The notes under the pieces were generated by a model. That model ran no database searches and was not told the origin of the DNA. It saw only the letters and a program-made list of their open reading frames with translations. A DNA stretch of 64,000 bases from CAYRNY01 sp964425755 (GTDB lineage: Bacteria > Chloroflexota > Anaerolineae > Aggregatilineales > Aggregatilineaceae): the NCBI GenBank assembly GCA_964425755.1, contig CAYRNY010000010.1, forward strand, positions 62,001 through 126,000. The letters are read 5' to 3'. The position numbers and the translations under genes are program-made. Positions 50,119 through 58,697 of the stretch are shown here, in pieces (within the stretch, counting starts at the first letter, position 1; every line of letters begins with the position of its first letter).

Positions 50119-52767
50119 ATGGATGTGCGACACAATGACCGGCTGCGCCGCGCGTGGGTGTGGGTAATTTTGCCCCTGATCATCTACGCGCTGGCGGCGG
50201 GGATCGTGACGTGGCCGCTGGCGCGCCAGCTCAACACGCACGCGGCAGGCACGGGTTACAGCGACACGTACGAAGTGGCGCGGATGGCGTGGGAAGCGAA
50301 AGCGCAGCTTCTAGCCGGGGAAAATCCGTTGCATCACGTGCGCATCGCGTACCCGGACGGCGTCACCAGCCGCGTGATGTGGTCTACGCCGCTGCGCTGG
50401 TTCCCGGTGATGCTGCTGGCGCTGGTGCTGCCGCCCGTCACGGCGTTTAACGTGTGGTTGATCGTCACGCTCGTGCTTAACGGCCTGGCCGCTTACTGGC
50501 TGGCGCTCGCGCTTGCGCGGGGACACGTGCCAGCGGCGCTGCTGGGTGGGCTGGTGTTCGCGGTGTTCCCGACGCTGCAGGGCCACTTGAGCGTAGGCCA
50601 TATCGGCGTGCTGGCGGTGTACGGCCTGCCGCTGTTCGTGCTGTATTGGTGGCGCGCGTTGTTCGCGGACCTGCTGCCGCCGCGTGATGGCCTATCCGGC
50701 GAGGCGAGCTGGCGCGAGGTGCTTTGGGGCGGGGTGTGGTTCGCTGTGGCCGCGCTGGGCATGACCTCGCAGGTCATCTACCTGCTGCTGCCGGTGATCC
50801 TCTTCAGCGGCCTGTACGCGCTGGTCGCCCGTGGACGGGACGTCATGCCGCGCGGTCGTGCGTGGCACCGCTGGCCGGTCACGCGGGCGGCGGCGATGAT
50901 CGCGGTAGGGGGCGCGATCATGCTGGTGTTTTTCGGCCCGCTGCTGACCCCTGCCGGGCGCGCGGAAGTGGCGCACCTGAAGGAAGCCGGGCGCGTGGCC
51001 TTCAGCACGGACCTGCTCGCGTTCGTGAGTCCCTCGCCGTTCGGGCCGCTGGCTGACCTGGGACTCGTGCCGGGCTACGCGCGGGACGTGCTGGGCACGA
51101 ACTCCGCGGAAGGATCGGCGTACCTGGGGCTGGTCGTCGTCGCGCTGGCGCTGGTGGCGCTGCTCACGCAGAGGGCGGCGCGGCCCTGGCTGGTGATCGC
51201 GCTGGGTGCGATGGTGCTGTCGCTGGGGCCGCTGCTCAAGTGGCGCGGCGACCCGGTGACGATCTGCTTTGAGGCTTACGAATCGTATGTGACCATGCCC
51301 TGGGCTGCCGTGCAGGATTTCCCCGTCGTGCGCGAAACACGCACGCCCGGACGTTTCAACATGGTGACCGCGCTGGCCTGTGCTGCGCTGGTGAGCCTCG
51401 GGGCGCGGGCGGTGTTGCGCCGGATCAAACGCCCGGTCGTCGCGGCTGGCGTGAGCGTGCTGCTCGGCGGCGTGATGCTGCTGGAATTCCAGTTGTTCTG
51501 GCCGTATGAAACCGTGCCTTCTGCACCGCCTGATTACGCCGCGCGGCTTGCATCATTGGACGGTGTCGATGCCGTGTACAACGTCCCGGCGCAGGATTCA
51601 CTCGCGCAGATGCAGGCGATGGCACAGCAAACAGTGCATGGCAAGCCGATGATCGCGGGGCAGTTGAACCGCCGCAGCCCGCAGGACCCCGCGATCCTGG
51701 CCGTGCTGGATCGCGCGTTGCTCGGCACGGCAGGGAACGCCGCCGGGGATGCCGTCCTGCCGCCGGTGCCGGGCGACGCGATCCCGGCGCTGCTGCGCGA
51801 GACCGGCGCGGACCGCGTGATCCTGCACAAGCGTTTTGTGCCGGATGCGGCGGCGGTGGTGGCGCGATTGCGCGGCGTGCTGGGCGATCCTGAATTCGAG
51901 GACGCGCAGATCGCGGTATTCATCGTGCCGGAGTCGGCGGTCTTCCCCGGCACAGTGCCGGTCCTGGCGCAGGGCCGCGACGGGTGGTCAGCGCCGGTGC
52001 GCCTGGCGGCGGGCACGGCGGCGTTTATGGGCGATCAGGCGGCGTGGCATTTCTACGCGCCGGAGACGTTCTACGGTGAGCTGGTGATCCCCGCGCAAAG
52101 CTACGCGCTCTCGCGCAAGGTCGCGCTGTGGCTGGATGGCCGCTTGCTGGCCGGTCTCTGGGCGGAGCCGCAGGCGGGCGATCTGCGCGTGCCGCTGTGG
52201 GTGGAGTCCGGCTTTCACACGCTGCGTTTTGAGGCGCTTGAAGAGTGCACGCCGTACCCGTTTAGCGTGACGTGCCTGGGCGGGGGAGAGTGTCGTGCCG
52301 CTGAGCCGCCGGAATGTATCAGCGCGGCGTTTGGCGTGCCCGCGTGGCAGCGCGCGGATTCGTCTGTGACGCCGCGTGACGTGACACTGGATCACGGTGT
52401 GCGGCTGCGCGGCTATGACGTGCAGGTGACCGGCGACTCGCGCGCCGTGCGCGTGCGCCTGTTCTGGGACGCGCCCGGCGCGCTGCCACAGTCCTACGCG
52501 CTGTTCGTGCACCTCACGCGGCCCGACGACCCGGCACCGTTGGCGCAGCATGCCGATTACCCCGCGATCACAACCGATGCCTGGCACAGTGGTGCGGCGT
52601 GGGTATCGGACGTCGTGATCGAACTGGGGGACGACATCCCGCCGGGCGAGTACGCGCTCAACGCCGGGTGGTTCGTGCCGGAGTCTGGCGAGCGGCTCGC
52701 TGTGCGCGGCGACGGTCCGCTGGCGCGCGCGGGGATCGTGCGGATCGCTACGGTGACGGTGGAGTGA
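50119..52767 (+). CDS. Large GT-C-like membrane protein with C-terminal beta domain
   Basis: The 882-residue protein has about 11 membrane segments to residue 460, after the start LPLIIYALAAGIVTWPLARQLNTHAAGTGYSDTYEVARMAWEAK. The first outer loop keeps an SDTYEVARMAW block like the polytopic GT-C/DUF6541-type glycosyltransferases, and a later PVVRETRTPGRFNMV is typical of the same group. Residues 470-882 are soluble and beta-rich, ending LFVHLTRPDDPAPLAQHADYPAITTDAWHSGAAWVSD..., a segment type repeated in several Chloroflexota membrane proteins. It may be a glycosyltransferase or a regulator of glycan transfer. It is weakly related in plan to the genes at 32547 and 47161. Function unproven. 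Confidence 0.65.
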   Translation: MDVRHNDRLRRAWVWVILPLIIYALAAGIVTWPLARQLNTHAAGTGYSDTYEVARMAWEAKAQLLAGENPLHHVRIAYPDGVTSRVMWSTPLRWFPVMLLALVLPPVTAFNVWLIVTLVLNGLAAYWLALALARGHVPAALLGGLVFAVFPTLQGHLSVGHIGVLAVYGLPLFVLYWWRALFADLLPPRDGLSGEASWREVLWGGVWFAVAALGMTSQVIYLLLPVILFSGLYALVARGRDVMPRGRAWHRWPVTRAAAMIAVGGAIMLVFFGPLLTPAGRAEVAHLKEAGRVAFSTDLLAFVSPSPFGPLADLGLVPGYARDVLGTNSAEGSAYLGLVVVALALVALLTQRAARPWLVIALGAMVLSLGPLLKWRGDPVTICFEAYESYVTMPWAAVQDFPVVRETRTPGRFNMVTALACAALVSLGARAVLRRIKRPVVAAGVSVLLGGVMLLEFQLFWPYETVPSAPPDYAARLASLDGVDAVYNVPAQDSLAQMQAMAQQTVHGKPMIAGQLNRRSPQDPAILAVLDRALLGTAGNAAGDAVLPPVPGDAIPALLRETGADRVILHKRFVPDAAAVVARLRGVLGDPEFEDAQIAVFIVPESAVFPGTVPVLAQGRDGWSAPVRLAAGTAAFMGDQAAWHFYAPETFYGELVIPAQSYALSRKVALWLDGRLLAGLWAEPQAGDLRVPLWVESGFHTLRFEALEECTPYPFSVTCLGGGECRAAEPPECISAAFGVPAWQRADSSVTPRDVTLDHGVRLRGYDVQVTGDSRAVRVRLFWDAPGALPQSYALFVHLTRPDDPAPLAQHADYPAITTDAWHSGAAWVSDVVIELGDDIPPGEYALNAGWFVPESGERLAVRGDGPLARAGIVRIATVTVE

Positions 52768-52782
52768 GCCTGTCGCCGGGTG

Positions 52783-53157
52783 CTAAATGCGCTGCTCGTC
52801 GGTGACGGTGCGCTCGTTCTGGACGTTGCCGGTGTTCAGCGTGCCCTGCGGCTCGAACAGCATAATATGGCACTCGCTGGCGGCGGTGGGACAGTGCTCC
52901 ACGCCGCGCGGGATGATGATGAACTCACCCGTCTGCACCACGCGCTCGTGGACCTGTTCGCCCTCGCGCAGCCGCATCACCATCTGGCCCTGCACGACCA
53001 GGAACATCTCATCCTCGTTGGCGTGGTGGTGCCACACGAACTCGCCCTTGATCTTGGCGAGCTTGATCACGTTGCCGTTGAGTTCGCCCGCGATGCGCGG
53101 ACTCCAGTATTCGTCAATCCGTGCGAATTTCTCCGCGAGGTTAACCGGGTCGATCAT
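52783..53157 (-). CDS. Cupin-domain protein
   Basis: The 124-residue protein is a single small beta-barrel: VIKLAKIKGEFVWHHHANEDEMFLVVQGQMVMRL gives the cupin motif 1 with three His and Glu metal ligands, and TGEFIIIPRGVEHCPTAASECHIMLFEP the motif 2 His. These residues normally bind Fe, Mn or Zn; the activity may be dioxygenase, isomerase or mere binding. GGAG stands 8 bases before the ATG. It follows the GHMP kinase-like gene on the same strand by 40 bases, so the two may be co-expressed. Confidence 0.85.
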   Translation of the reverse strand: MIDPVNLAEKFARIDEYWSPRIAGELNGNVIKLAKIKGEFVWHHHANEDEMFLVVQGQMVMRLREGEQVHERVVQTGEFIIIPRGVEHCPTAASECHIMLFEPQGTLNTGNVQNERTVTDEQRI

Positions 53158-53196
53158 GCTGCTGTCTCCGTTCGCTGCGCGTGTCGCAGTGCTGCC

Positions 53197-54105
53197 TCAC
53201 CGCACCACGCTGATCACGACGCCCTGCATATCCACGCCCAGCGACCACGTGCGGGCTGCGACGTTCTCGGCGCGAAACGCCGCCTGGATCGCGCTCTCAA
53301 TGCTCTGGTGATTATACGTCGCGAACACCAGCAACGCCGGTCCCGCGCCGCACAGCGTCACCGCGATCGCGCCCGCGTTCTCCGCCGCCCGGGTGACGCG
53401 GGCAAAGCCAGGGATGTGGTGGCGGCGGTGCGGTTCGTGCAGCCGGTCGCGGGCGGCGTGCCGTAACAGCCGCGCGTCGCCATTACGCAGCGCCTCGATC
53501 AGCAGCGCTGTGCGCCCGACGTTGTGCACCGCGTCGAACAGCGGCACGGACGGCGGCAGCGTGTCGCGTTGGCGCGGCACGTAGTCCGGCACGTCCGGCA
53601 CGGCCAGCACCACGCGCAGCGGCGTGATCTCCAGCGCGCGGTAGAACAGCCCGTCCGGTCCCGCGCTGCACAGCCCCAGCCCGCCGCGCATCGCCGTGAC
53701 GACTGCTTCCGGTTGGCCGGAAAGCTCGGACGCCATCGCGATCAACTCTTCGTGGGAGTACGGGCTGCCGAGCAGGTTGTTCGCGCCGACCAGCCCGCCG
53801 ACGATCAACGTTACACGGGCGCTGAGGCCCACGTCCAGCGGAATCTGGTTCATGCAGCGCACATGCAGCCCGGCGGGGGCCTGTTCCAGGCTTTGGAACA
53901 GCCGGATCGCGGCGCGCATGACCGGATGGTGCACGTTGGTGGGCAGGCTGTCGCGCCCTTCGCCGTGCAGGTCGAGCACGAGCCGGTCGTCCGGGGTGAG
54001 GTTCATTTCGATCACGTTGCGCAGGTTCAGCGCCAGCCCCAGGACGTTGTAACCGGGGCCGACATTCGTGCTGACGGCAGGGATCGAGACACTGACCTTG
54101 TGCAT
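53197..54105 (-). CDS. Homoserine kinase-like GHMP protein with degenerate phosphate loop
   Basis: The 302-residue protein aligns by eye with homoserine kinase ThrB: VSIPAVSTNVGPGYNVLGLALNL (motif 1), AITPLRVVLAVPDVP, and GAIAVTLCGAGPALLVFA (motif 3). But motif 2, normally PxxxGLGSSAA, reads P89-LDV-G93-L-S-A-R-V98: both conserved Ser that bind ATP phosphate are missing. I checked the codons and see no frameshift. So it may not be an active homoserine kinase, or it acts with other substrates. thrA and thrC are not nearby. It lies upstream of a cupin gene. Confidence 0.75.
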   Translation of the reverse strand: MHKVSVSIPAVSTNVGPGYNVLGLALNLRNVIEMNLTPDDRLVLDLHGEGRDSLPTNVHHPVMRAAIRLFQSLEQAPAGLHVRCMNQIPLDVGLSARVTLIVGGLVGANNLLGSPYSHEELIAMASELSGQPEAVVTAMRGGLGLCSAGPDGLFYRALEITPLRVVLAVPDVPDYVPRQRDTLPPSVPLFDAVHNVGRTALLIEALRNGDARLLRHAARDRLHEPHRRHHIPGFARVTRAAENAGAIAVTLCGAGPALLVFATYNHQSIESAIQAAFRAENVAARTWSLGVDMQGVVISVVR

Positions 54106-54281
54106 GTGTTAGCGCTGCCTTGTGTGCGTAAATCCGGTGCGCGAGTCTGCTCCAATACTAGTTGGGGCCGGGGTTCCGCGCAAGCGAGCGCGAGAAACGG
54201 CTTAATGCGACCTGTCAGGCTGTACTTACCGGGTAAAGGGTTGGTCTGTGCCCCGGTAGGTGTGCAGTTAGATGATCTGGT

Positions 54282-55355
54282 TTATCCCATACCACTCTCG
54301 ATTTCTTCAACCCGTTTTCTTAATTCTTGGTTGAATTGTGCTGCATTAGCAGCGTAGTGTGCTTTGCGGTGGCAGTTAGGGCAGAGAGCTATCACCGCAT
54401 CCAGTGTATCCGGGCCACCATCGGCGAGCCGTTCTATATGATGAACTTCGAGATAAGGTTCCCCTGATGGTTTCCTGAATGGCGCTGGTTTCTTGCATCC
54501 CTCGCAAATCTCACCGGCGCGCTGGAGCGCATAGGCCTTGACCGCTTGACTTCGAATGTAGTAATTGATTTGCCGTTCCTGAGGTGTTGCAGACATCGAG
54601 ACTTTACTCAACGCTTTTTGCCTTAATTCGGCTAACGACAGAGCGAGATACTCTGGCGAAACGTATTCGTTTGGTTGTTCGAAGGCCGCTGCCGATAAAT
54701 CCGTTCGATCGGGGATTTCATCTGTCCTGCCGCTGGCCCAGCATAGAGCACTTATCACCCACATGGATTCGGTTCGGGGCCACTTGAGGCGGAATATCCG
54801 CTGTGTTGCAAGGTTTTGTGCGAACTCGCTTACCCAAACTAGACGCTGACCATGCGTGTCAAAATCCGGAAGCGTATAGCCCAAGAGTTGTACGAAATTA
54901 CGCCACCGTTTCTGTGAAGGGTAATCAACGAATACGTCAGGATAACGCGCGGATAACACAATGCTGGCGAGGGCGGCTGCCCCTGCCAGGTCCCTTGATC
55001 CTTTCTCGTTCACGAAGCCCAAAACTACAGCTTCATCGATAAAATTGTCAATATGAGACGCTATGTCCACAGGATGCTCGGGTAAGGCGTCAATTAAATA
55101 CGCGATCAATTCTTGTGCATGTGCCTGGTGCCGTGCGAAGGCATTAAGGCGCATTTTCCTAAATCTATCCAAGACCCAACACTCTAACGCCTCGGCAGTA
55201 AAATGAGGGATGTCAATTGGACGCCGATGCAGAATCTCATGCAGCCTGGGATAATGATCTACCCGGTTGTCGATCTCTTCATCGATCTTCTGTTCAAGAT
55301 CAAGGCCACCTTTCTCCAGCCAGGACTCCAGCAGAGAATTGAGGTCTACAGGCAT
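54282..55355 (-). CDS. HNH endonuclease-domain protein (lower-GC, likely acquired)
   Basis: From the ATG at 55355 (AGGAAAAG upstream) the protein has 357 residues. The end carries a full HNH nuclease site: CEGCKKPAPFRKPSGEPYLEVHHIERLADGGPDTLDAVIALCPNCHRKAHYAANAA, with four zinc-binding Cys and the catalytic HH...N...H. The first 260 residues are helical and unfamiliar; they may recognise DNA. The gene has markedly lower GC than its neighbours and A/T-ending codons, pointing to gain by transfer. It has its own strong promoter and no methyltransferase partner, so it may be a modification-dependent (McrA-like) or defence nuclease. That is inference. Confidence 0.82.
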   Translation of the reverse strand: MPVDLNSLLESWLEKGGLDLEQKIDEEIDNRVDHYPRLHEILHRRPIDIPHFTAEALECWVLDRFRKMRLNAFARHQAHAQELIAYLIDALPEHPVDIASHIDNFIDEAVVLGFVNEKGSRDLAGAAALASIVLSARYPDVFVDYPSQKRWRNFVQLLGYTLPDFDTHGQRLVWVSEFAQNLATQRIFRLKWPRTESMWVISALCWASGRTDEIPDRTDLSAAAFEQPNEYVSPEYLALSLAELRQKALSKVSMSATPQERQINYYIRSQAVKAYALQRAGEICEGCKKPAPFRKPSGEPYLEVHHIERLADGGPDTLDAVIALCPNCHRKAHYAANAAQFNQELRKRVEEIESGMG

Positions 55356-55428
55356 GAGTCTTTTCCTTTCTGAAAGACGCGATTTAGTTAAGGTATGTAG
55401 CAGAAAAACGTAAGGCAGACAATTATTC

Positions 55429-55457
55429 AGTATAAGCCAGTCGCCACTCAGTTTCAA
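55429..55457 (-). promoter_or_regulatory. Promoter of the HNH endonuclease gene
   Basis: On the minus strand TTGAAA (55457-55452) and TATACT (55434-55429) have 17-base spacing. Transcription begins about 55422, 67 bases ahead of the ATG. The rest of the gap to 55632 is ordinary GC-rich DNA with no gene. Confidence 0.65.
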
Positions 55458-55632
55458 ATGCGTTTCAGGTGCGATATGTTCCGAATTGGATTGTATGGGA
55501 GATACCGCTGTGAGGCAGAATCGCAGGCGGGCGGCTTCGCGGTGATTGTGCGCCAGGGCCGCGCCGCCTACGCTATGGTTTACAATAGCCGCGCAGTTTG
55601 TCCATCGCGGACATGTCCGCAGACCCGCTGCG

Positions 55633-56358
55633 TCAGTCGTATAGCGCCTGATAGCCCGGCTGGTCGCGCAGCGACGCCAGATCGGGGTCTTCCTTCGACC
55701 ACTCGATCAGGTCGGGATTGAGCCGCAGCGCTTCGCCTAGCTGCTCAATCGCGCGATCCGTTTCGCCTGACATGGCGTAAATGCAGGCCAGGTTGTAGAG
55801 GGTTGTGCCGCGCCATCCCGGATCGTCGCTCAGGGCCAGCAGCCGGTCGGTGAACGACTCCCCGAACAGTTCCGACAGCAGCGCGCTGTGATCATGCTTG
55901 GCCAGATATTCCCACACGTGAATCATGGGATGCATCACGTGATCGCCAGCGATCGCGCGCCACTTGGGGCGCTGCTGGCCTTCAAACTCGATCTGAGCCA
56001 GCAGATCATTTTCGCTGGTGCGCGCCAGGTACGCGTCGGCGCGGGCGTATGTGTCGCGGATCATGGCGCGGGCGTCGTCCCAGGTTTTGTGCTGGTGCGC
56101 CTCGAAGATCTCGTGGTTGGTCTTGTCGAAATCACCGCCGTCCTCTCGCTCCGGCCAGACTCCGTCACGTTCGAAGGCTTCCAGGCGCGTCCGGTGGAAG
56201 TTGGCCCACACCATGTTGTGGAACAGGGTGTCTTTCGCGGACCAGTCCTGCTCTGTGCCGATCCTGGCGCGTTCCTCGTCGGTGAGACGGTCGGCCAGGG
56301 TCAGTTGCAGGTCGCGCATGTAGTGCAGCAGATCGGTGAAGCGTGTTTTAAATGACAT
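55633..56358 (-). CDS. DinB/ClbS-like four-helix protein with C-terminal TPR
   Basis: From ATG 56358 the protein has 241 residues. Residues 1-160 are a four-helix bundle of the ClbS/DfsB-DinB kind (LADRLTDEERARIGTEQDWSAKDTLFHNMVWANFHRTRLEAF and AGDHVMHPMIHVWEYL with His residues). The last 75 residues hold a TPR pair: YNLACIYAMSGETDRAIEQLGEALRLNPDLIEWSKEDPDL. ClbS proteins can hydrolyse colibactin, but the distant match does not justify that claim. The combination with TPR repeats is frequent in this phylum, I believe. An ATG at 56418 follows a -10-like TATTCT by three bases and is unlikely. Confidence 0.72.
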   Translation of the reverse strand: MSFKTRFTDLLHYMRDLQLTLADRLTDEERARIGTEQDWSAKDTLFHNMVWANFHRTRLEAFERDGVWPEREDGGDFDKTNHEIFEAHQHKTWDDARAMIRDTYARADAYLARTSENDLLAQIEFEGQQRPKWRAIAGDHVMHPMIHVWEYLAKHDHSALLSELFGESFTDRLLALSDDPGWRGTTLYNLACIYAMSGETDRAIEQLGEALRLNPDLIEWSKEDPDLASLRDQPGYQALYD

Positions 56359-56570
56359 AGCAGGTTGCCTATCCTTGTGCTGGTTATGCGGTTGCGGCGC
56401 TGCAAACGCCATTTTCATTTTAGAATATTTGTTCGGGTATGTAAAGCGATTGAAATGAGGTTATCCGGCAAGCGATACGTTCACTCGCGTAGCCGATCCC
56501 CGCCCGATCGGGTACAATTCTCCGCCGGAACGTCACACAGCCACAGGCATACGCATAAGGAGCGAGCGCG

Positions 56571-58499
56571 GTGAAGATATTTGTGCCGGGGCGGGTCTGC
56601 CTCATGGGGGAACACTCAGATTGGGCGGGGGGATACCGGCGCATCAACGCCGACATCGAGAAGGGGTACGCGTTGATCGCGGGCACGAACCAGGGCATCT
56701 ACGCCGAGGTCGAAGCGCACCCGACCGCGCTGGTGATGGAATCCACCACGCATGACGGGGTGCATCACGGCCCGGTCGAGGTACCGATGGAGCCGAAGGC
56801 GCTGCTGGCGGTGGCGCAGGAAGGCGGCTTCTGGAGTTACATGGCCGGTGTCGCTTACCAGATGCTGACCAATTACCACGTGCGCGGGCTGGTGATCAAC
56901 AACTACAAGACCGACCTGCCGGTCAAGAAGGGGCTGTCTTCCAGCGCGGCGATCAGCGTGCTGACCGCGCGCGCGTTCAACCGCGTGTACGACCTCAAGC
57001 TGACGGTGCGCGGCGAGATGGAGCTGGCTTACCAGGGCGAGATCACCACGCCGTCGCGCTGCGGGCGCATGGACCAGGGCTGCGCGTTCGGCAACCGCCC
57101 GGTGTTGATGACGTTCGACGGCGAGCGCCTCGATACGCAGGAACTGCGTGCCGGGCAAGACCTGTACTTTGTGCTGGTCGATCTGCAAGCCGAAAAGGAC
57201 ACGATGGAGATCCTCGCGCGGCTGAACCGGAGCTATCCCTTTGCGGATAACGCGATCGAAGAGGGCGTGCAGAAGCTGCTCGGCCCGATCAACAAGCGTG
57301 TCGTCCAACAGGCGGTAGAGGCGCTGCAGGCGGGGGACGCGCAGCAACTCGGCGCGTTGATGGTCGAGGCGCAGGAATTCTTCGACCATTACGCGATCCC
57401 GGCCTGCCCGGAAGAGCTCACCGCGCCGGTGCTGCACCGGGTCCTGAACTACGGACCGCTGAAGCCGCACATCTACGGGGGCAAGGGCGTCGGGTCGCAG
57501 GGCGACGGGACCGCGCAGTTCCTGTGCCGGTCGGAGACGGATCAGCAGGCGGTGATCGAGATCATCGAGCGCGACCTGAACATGCCCGCGCTCAAGCTCA
57601 CGCTGACCACCGGGCCGCAGGTGCGCAAGGCCGTGATCCCGGCGGCGGGCTTCGGGACGCGGCTCTTCCCGGCGTCCAAAGCGACCAAGAAGGAGCTGTT
57701 CCCGGTGGTGGACCGCGACGGGATCGCCAAGCCCGCGATCTTGCTGATCGTGCAGGAAGCGCTCAGCGCGGGCGTGGACGAGGTGGCGATCGTGGTGCAG
57801 GAAGAAGACCTGGACGCTTTCCAGGCGTTTTTCAACCAGCAGATATCGGTCGAGAACTACAACAAGCTGCCGCGACACTTCCAGCAGTTCGCGCGCGAGC
57901 TGCTCGACATTGGGCAGAAGGTCAAATTCGTGATCCAGCGCAACCAGGAAGGGCTGGGGCACGCCGTCTACACGGCGCGGGAGTTCGTGGCCGGGCAGCC
58001 GTTCTTGCTGCTGCTGGGCGATCACCTCTATCGCTCGGACAACGAGGCGACCTGCGCCCAGCAGCTGGTCGAGGCGTTCAACCAGCACGGCACGAGCGTG
58101 CTCGGGTTGCGCCGCACGCCGGAAGCCGATCTCGCCAATTTCGGCACGGCGACCGGTGCCTGGCTCGAAGACGCGGAAGGCGTGCTGCTGAACGTGACCG
58201 AGTTCGCGGAAAAGCCCACCATCGACTACGCGCGCGCGTCCTTGCAGGTGCCCGGCATCCCGGAAGGCGAATACCTGACCGTGTTCGGGCAGTACATCAT
58301 CAAGCCGCAGATCTTTGACTACCTTGAGGAGCACATCCAGCACAACGTGCGCGAGCGCGGCGAGTTCCAGCTTACCTCCGCGCTGGACCGCCTGCGGCGT
58401 GAAGAGGGCTTCCTGGGCGTGATGGTCGATGGCGTGCGTTACGACATCGGCAGGCCGGAGTTTTACCTGGAAACGTTGCGCACGTTCAGCGGGACGTGA
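56571..58499 (+). CDS. Bifunctional GHMP sugar kinase - UTP-sugar-1-phosphate nucleotidyltransferase fusion
   Basis: The GTG at 56571, with AAGGAG 8 bases upstream, opens a 642-residue protein of two enzymes. Residues 1-345 are a GHMP kinase: FVPGRVCLMGEHSDWAGG (motif 1, 4-21), PVKKGLSSSAAISV (117-130, intact ATP loop) and GGKGVGSQGDG (303-313). Residues 350-642 are a GalU-like nucleotidyltransferase: AVIPAAGFGTRLFPASKATK (354-373), NQEGLGHAVY (458-467), LLGDHLY (481-487) and TEFAEKP. Together they could turn a free sugar into sugar-1-phosphate and then a UDP-sugar, as the mammalian/Bacteroides FKP does for fucose with GTP. The sugar (galactose, glucuronate or arabinose) is not known. A glycosidase gene follows 200 bases on. 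Confidence 0.85.
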   Translation: MKIFVPGRVCLMGEHSDWAGGYRRINADIEKGYALIAGTNQGIYAEVEAHPTALVMESTTHDGVHHGPVEVPMEPKALLAVAQEGGFWSYMAGVAYQMLTNYHVRGLVINNYKTDLPVKKGLSSSAAISVLTARAFNRVYDLKLTVRGEMELAYQGEITTPSRCGRMDQGCAFGNRPVLMTFDGERLDTQELRAGQDLYFVLVDLQAEKDTMEILARLNRSYPFADNAIEEGVQKLLGPINKRVVQQAVEALQAGDAQQLGALMVEAQEFFDHYAIPACPEELTAPVLHRVLNYGPLKPHIYGGKGVGSQGDGTAQFLCRSETDQQAVIEIIERDLNMPALKLTLTTGPQVRKAVIPAAGFGTRLFPASKATKKELFPVVDRDGIAKPAILLIVQEALSAGVDEVAIVVQEEDLDAFQAFFNQQISVENYNKLPRHFQQFARELLDIGQKVKFVIQRNQEGLGHAVYTAREFVAGQPFLLLLGDHLYRSDNEATCAQQLVEAFNQHGTSVLGLRRTPEADLANFGTATGAWLEDAEGVLLNVTEFAEKPTIDYARASLQVPGIPEGEYLTVFGQYIIKPQIFDYLEEHIQHNVRERGEFQLTSALDRLRREEGFLGVMVDGVRYDIGRPEFYLETLRTFSGT

Positions 58500-58697
58500 T
58501 CCCTGACACCTGCCGGACATCCGCATGACAGACGCCGTCCGCGCGTGTTCCGGGCCGCTGCCGCGCTTTCGCCGGTAGCGGTTTTGGTCTATGGTGGAAG
58601 TGGCAACCCGTGCGCTGTGATCTGCGTAACAGGGCATAACGCTGTATTCAACGACCAAGCACCAAAAACTGATCACGATTACCGAAGGGAAACCCCC

